Shown here piece after piece: positions 42,544 through 44,767 of a stretch of 44,767 nucleotides of DNA. The first letter of the stretch is position 1. Each line of letters starts with the position of its first letter. Source of the stretch: an uncultured Gammaproteobacteria bacterium (GTDB taxonomy: Bacteria > Pseudomonadota > Gammaproteobacteria > JAADHQ01); the NCBI GenBank assembly GCA_947258755.1, contig CAMYJO010000028.1, forward strand, positions 1-44,767. The letters are read 5' to 3'. Position numbers and translations under genes: made by a program. The notes beneath the pieces are model-generated. The model was not told the DNA's origin. It ran no database searches and saw nothing but the letters and a program-made list of their open reading frames with translations.

Positions 42544-42612
42544 TGCTAACAAGTTGCTTAACCTGGGAAAACCTACGTAGGGCTTCGGTTTCCTCTTAGC
42601 AAGGCGTTAGGC
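42544..42612 (+). other. attC site 3
   Basis: The R'' box TGCTAAC (42544-42550) and R' box GTTAGGC (42606-42612) are 69 bases end to end. Inner arms TTGCTTAA and TTAGCAA pair with one unpaired T, the extra-helical base typical of attC. A hairpin-prone centre (CCTACGTAGG) lies between. Confidence 0.9.
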
Positions 42613-42625
42613 ATATGAGGCAAAA

Positions 42626-43414
42626 ATGAAGATCAGACACTTTCTTTATAACTCATTCCTGATAGAAAACGGTAATAACAAAATTGCCATTGACCCGGGA
42701 CAATATTTTTCGATTTTTAATTTTAGAAGCCTAATCCCAAAAACAGAATGGAAGAGTGTCACGCATATTTTAATAACTCATGGTGACCCTGATCATCACT
42801 GGCAATCTGATCGGGTAGCGGAAGCTAGCAATGCACCAGTTGCATGTGGAAAAGATTTAGCTAAAGTCGAAGATGGCAAAACCCTACTAGTCGATCCTCG
42901 CGGTAAAGAATTGACGTCCTGGATCCCGTTCAAAAATGCACACCCATTAGATATTGGAGAGTCCGTCATTTTAGGTGATGTAGAAATTGAAGCTGTTAGG
43001 TCCGTACATGGCCCTATCATTGTGCCAATCCTGTGGTTCAAAATAAAAAAGCAACCTGGGCCAGGAGAGCGAGTTGGCATTGGTTCTGTAGGCTTCAAAA
43101 TCACACTAGATGGTAAAACTATTGTGAATCTGGGGGATTCAATATTTCTAAAGGAATGGACAGGATTAAAACCGGATGTACTGATGCTTCCTATTGGTGG
43201 AATGGGTGATAATACGTGGACAATGGATGTATCCGATGCGCTTGAAGCAGTGAAACTCATAGCACCAAAAAAGGTTATTCCGTGCCATTATAACATTCCA
43301 TTTTTGTGGATAAAGAATATCGCCCCAGCAGACGATCAATTATTCAAACGTGAAGTAGAGAAGCTAGGTATCGAATGCATCATCATGCAGCAAGGTGATG
43401 AGATCGAAATATAA
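42626..43414 (+). CDS. Cassette 4: MBL-fold metal-dependent hydrolase
   Basis: The 262-aa protein is a metallo-beta-lactamase-fold hydrolase of the UlaG-like type. It has NSFLIENGNNKIAIDPG near the start, metal motif THGDPDHHW (His52, Asp54, Asp56, His57), RSVHGPI, VNLGDSIFL, PIGGMGDNTWTMD and VIPCHYNIPF. It has no signal peptide and is probably cytoplasmic. The true substrate is unknown. It is a complete cassette cargo between attC 3 and 4, with AAGGCGTT of the attC just upstream of the start. Confidence 0.9.
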   Translation: MKIRHFLYNSFLIENGNNKIAIDPGQYFSIFNFRSLIPKTEWKSVTHILITHGDPDHHWQSDRVAEASNAPVACGKDLAKVEDGKTLLVDPRGKELTSWIPFKNAHPLDIGESVILGDVEIEAVRSVHGPIIVPILWFKIKKQPGPGERVGIGSVGFKITLDGKTIVNLGDSIFLKEWTGLKPDVLMLPIGGMGDNTWTMDVSDALEAVKLIAPKKVIPCHYNIPFLWIKNIAPADDQLFKREVEKLGIECIIMQQGDEIEI

Positions 43415-43415
43415 T

Positions 43416-43500
43416 GCCTAACAAATCATTCAAGTTCGCCCGCATAATGCGCGGACTGGGACCTCGCTAATCGCTCGGCCCCTTAATTCAAACGTTAGCA
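43416..43500 (+). other. attC site 4
   Basis: The R'' box GCCTAAC (43416-43422) and R' box GTTAGCA (43494-43500) are 85 bases end to end. The arms AAATCATTCAAG and CTTAATTCAAACG flank GC-rich complementary blocks. It joins the MBL cassette to the toxin-antitoxin cassette. Confidence 0.9.
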
Positions 43501-43549
43501 TCAACAATTTCATATTGACAGCTATAATCCATTGGATTACACTTGATGT

Positions 43550-43891
43550 ATGCAAACAATCGTGGAAGTGCCGGAATTTCAGAGAAGATCTGAAAGGCTC
43601 CTGAAGGATTCAGAAAGGCAAAGCATAATCAATTACTTAGCATCGCACCCGGCTGCAGGCGACATCATGCAGGGTACCGGTGGTATACGTAAATTGAGAT
43701 GGTCTGCTCAAGGTAAAGGGAAAAGTGGTGGTGTCAGGGTGATCTACTATTACCATAATGAAGGCATCCCATTATTTCTTTTAACCGTCTTTGGTAAGGG
43801 TGAAAAAGCAAATCTTACTAAAGCTGAGCGTAACGAATTAGCAAAATTTACATCAATACTTGTCGAAAATTATGGAGGCCAGGATGACTAA
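43550..43891 (+). CDS. higB: Cassette 5: RelE/HigB-family toxin
   Basis: The 113-aa protein matches RelE/ParE-superfamily toxins of the HigB-2 type: VPEFQRRSERLLKDSERQSI, then GGIRKLRWSAQGKGKSGGVR and VIYYYHNEGIPLFLLTVFGK, and a C-terminal helix NLTKAERNELAKF. These toxins usually cut mRNA on the ribosome. The antitoxin gene follows with an eight-base overlap, giving the toxin-first order of HigBA. Toxin-antitoxin pairs are common stabilisers of large cassette arrays. Confidence 0.9.
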   Translation: MQTIVEVPEFQRRSERLLKDSERQSIINYLASHPAAGDIMQGTGGIRKLRWSAQGKGKSGGVRVIYYYHNEGIPLFLLTVFGKGEKANLTKAERNELAKFTSILVENYGGQDD

Positions 43892-44171
43892 AGCATTTGA
43901 CAGCATCAAACAAGGCCTTGATGAAGCCATTGAGTTTTCTAAAGGCAAAAAGGGAAAAGCAGTAATTCATGAATTTACACCATTGGACGTAAAGAAAATA
44001 CGTGCAAAAGTTGGAATGTCTCAAACTGAATTTGCCTCAGCATTTGGTATTAGCGTTAGTACATTGCGCCATTGGGAACGTGGTGACAGAACCCCACATG
44101 GGCCCGCTCTTGTATTACTTAATGTTGTTGCAAAAGAGCCAAAAGCCGTCCTTAAAGCATTAAGCAGCTAA
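43884..44171 (+). CDS. higA: Cassette 5: HTH antitoxin (HigA/NadS-like)
   Basis: From ATG 43884, preceded by GGAGG, the protein has 95 residues (a TTG at 43860 is less likely). It has a helix-turn-helix of the Xre type (KIRAKVGMSQTEFASAFGIS, STLRHWERGDRTPHGPALVL). It should bind the toxin and repress the pair's promoter. It overlaps the toxin gene by eight bases. The stop is directly followed by the R'' box of the last attC. Confidence 0.91.
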   Translation: MTKAFDSIKQGLDEAIEFSKGKKGKAVIHEFTPLDVKKIRAKVGMSQTEFASAFGISVSTLRHWERGDRTPHGPALVLLNVVAKEPKAVLKALSS

Positions 44172-44172
44172 A

Positions 44173-44205
44173 TGCTAACTATGCGTTTCAACCGACGCCA
44201 ATAAT
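44173..44205 (+). other. Interrupted attC site 5 (left half only)
   Basis: TGCTAAC (44173-44179) is the exact partner of the cassette 5 start GTTAGCA. It is followed by TATGCGTTTCAACCGACGCC, a normal attC left arm. No matching right arm or R' box is found before the next gene. The perfect inverted repeat at 44206-44265 begins where the site breaks off. Confidence 0.75.
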
Positions 44206-44265
44206 AAGTGGGGTCAGAGCACAGTTTTCTCTAATATTAGTAACAACTGTGCTCTGACCCCACTT
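44206..44265. repeat. Perfect 21-base inverted repeat (GGGGTCAGAG family)
   Basis: Left arm 44206-44226 and right arm 44245-44265 are exact reverse complements around an 18-base loop. The core GTGGGGTCAGAGCAC recurs in part as GGAGTCAGAG at 42115 and GGGGTCAGAG at 44659. It may be a small mobile palindrome (REP-like or MITE) or a terminator-like hairpin. It interrupts attC 5. Confidence 0.85.
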
Positions 44266-44313
44266 CCACTAGTAATAAACTTATATCTTGATTCAATTTT
44301 AGTAGGAATTTTA

Positions 44314-44535
44314 ATGGCTAAAAAATATACATTACATTTAGATGCATTGGTTATAATTTGTTTGCTATTTCTGGCATCCATCCTTGCTAATATATATTTA
44401 ATTAAAATTAACAGCAATACGGGCAAGCAACTTATAGATGCGCAATCCGAACTTCTTCTGAGTCAATTAAATTTGTCGTCAAGGAATGAAGAATTGACAG
44501 CGTGTCAAAAAAAACTAGATAGCAACGCACAATAA
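44314..44535 (+). CDS. Small single-span coiled-coil membrane protein
   Basis: The 73-aa product has a membrane helix LVIICLLFLASILANIYL (about residues 12-29), then a coiled coil with heptad leucines (LIDAQSELLLSQLNLSSRNE). The start has TAGGAA upstream. I do not recognise a family. It lies after the broken attC and is not closed by a recognisable attC on its right. Confidence 0.6.
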   Translation: MAKKYTLHLDALVIICLLFLASILANIYLIKINSNTGKQLIDAQSELLLSQLNLSSRNEELTACQKKLDSNAQ

Positions 44536-44652
44536 AGTACATATACCTAATAAGTGTACTAGAGGGATTGCAATTTTTAATTAATAAAAACACTAAATTA
44601 GTTTAATGGAAACTTATACAATCTAAAAGAAGATCAATGGGGTAAGTCTCTA

Positions 44653-44767
44653 ATTAAAGGGGTCAGAGTGAACCTCCCCTAGTTTAACGGACACTTTTAA
44701 TCGAGGCAAAAGCCTCACGAAAGGAGTGTCCCATGACCAGTAAGAGAAGGCCATACAAAACGTATCC
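44653..44767 (+). mobile_element. Left end of an IS3-like insertion sequence (partial)
   Basis: TTAAAGGGGTCAGAG at 44655-44669 is followed by GAACCTCCCCTAGTTTAACG and GACAC, which resembles IS3-family terminal repeats. A small hairpin GAGGC-AAAA-GCCTC and a strong ribosome site (AAGGAG) precede ATG 44733. The rest lies beyond the window, so the exact element and the right end cannot be given. Confidence 0.62.
44733..44767 (+). CDS. Transposase OrfA start (partial)
   Basis: Only the first residues are visible: MTSKRRPYKTYP. They resemble the basic N-terminus of IS3-family OrfA proteins, which bind the terminal repeats. The ribosome site AAGGAG lies 10 bases before the ATG. The identification rests on 12 residues plus the upstream terminal-repeat-like sequence. 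Confidence 0.55.
   Translation, partial: MTSKRRPYKTY

Larger units (their letters stand above)
40974..44179 (+). mobile_element. Integron gene-cassette array without a visible integrase (CALIN-like)
   Basis: Five cassettes lie head to tail on the plus strand with joints at 40974, 41361, 42169, 42606 and 43494. Each joint is a GTTRRRY-type core. The start of each cassette is the reverse complement of the R'' box at its own end: GTTAGATTGC with GCAATCTAAC, GTTATGCGC with GCGCATAAC, GTTAGCAC with GTGCTAAC, GTTAGGCAT with ATGCCTAAC, and GTTAGCAT with ATGCTAAC. Five independent matches make this very unlikely to be chance. The region is AT-rich compared with the left part. An integrase should lie to the left on the minus strand but core genes are there instead, so the array is either integrase-less or its integrase was lost. 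Confidence 0.93.

Noticed and set aside
44536-44652. An attC site closing the last small membrane-protein gene
   Set aside because: No R''/R' box pair was found; only a short GTACA/TGTAC symmetry is visible.

Overview
The window looks like a piece of a gammaproteobacterial chromosome. The signs are a class I purE next to purK, a YqhA/UPF0114 protein, an HME-type Cus copper efflux operon, many lipoproteins and outer-membrane barrels, and many c-type cytochromes. By eye the GC content is moderate from 1 to about 40,700 and clearly lower after that, where an accessory region of integron gene cassettes begins. I cannot name a genus. No rRNA, tRNA or CRISPR array was seen.

Layout. (1) 1-2197, minus strand: the 5' part of a copper P-type ATPase gene with an N-terminal YHS domain, directly preceded by a truncated second copA. 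(2) 2296-3324: apbE, an FAD:protein FMN transferase. (3) 3613-12553, plus strand: a tightly packed block with a coiled-coil exported protein, three TPR proteins (two of them lipoproteins), a small exported protein, an ExbB/TolQ-type channel, two ExbD/TolR-type proteins and a TonB-like protein with an AgmX/PglI-type C-terminal domain. It has the composition of a proton-motive-force-driven envelope machine related to the Agl/Glt modules of myxobacteria. (4) 12764-14477: a GAF histidine kinase and an unknown protein, followed by a long REPIN-like inverted repeat and a terminator. (5) 14773-20471, minus strand: a Tat-exported DUF1501-type protein, a diheme lipoprotein with a LamG domain and a DUF1592/DUF1588-like monoheme protein. 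(6) 20803-27313, plus strand, divergent: a 39-aa basic small ORF, an HzsA-like diheme beta-propeller lipoprotein, two outer-membrane barrels, a TlpA thioredoxin, a DUF4266 lipoprotein and a DUF3570 barrel. (7) 27407-36734: small cytochromes, an HDOD protein, DUF302, a missed 42-aa membrane peptide, and cusCBA with a CusF domain fused to CusB and a DUF2946-like protein upstream. (8) 37228-40698: purEK, YqhA-like, histidine phosphatase, methyltransferase. (9) 40974-44179: at least five consecutive integron cassettes whose attC arms match the cassette starts exactly, with no integrase in the window. (10) Palindromic GGGGTCAGAG repeats and the left edge of an IS3-like element.

The most interesting part is blocks 2, 3, 5 and 6 taken together. 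A flavin transferase, a pmf-powered TPR/TonB-like machine, exported cytochromes of rare architecture (HzsA-like, DUF1592-like, LamG-diheme), a thiol-disulfide protein and several outer-membrane barrels lie within 25 kb. A plausible but unproven reading is one envelope-spanning redox or surface system. The cassette array, some of whose attC sites are broken or lengthened by a repeat family, is the second notable feature.
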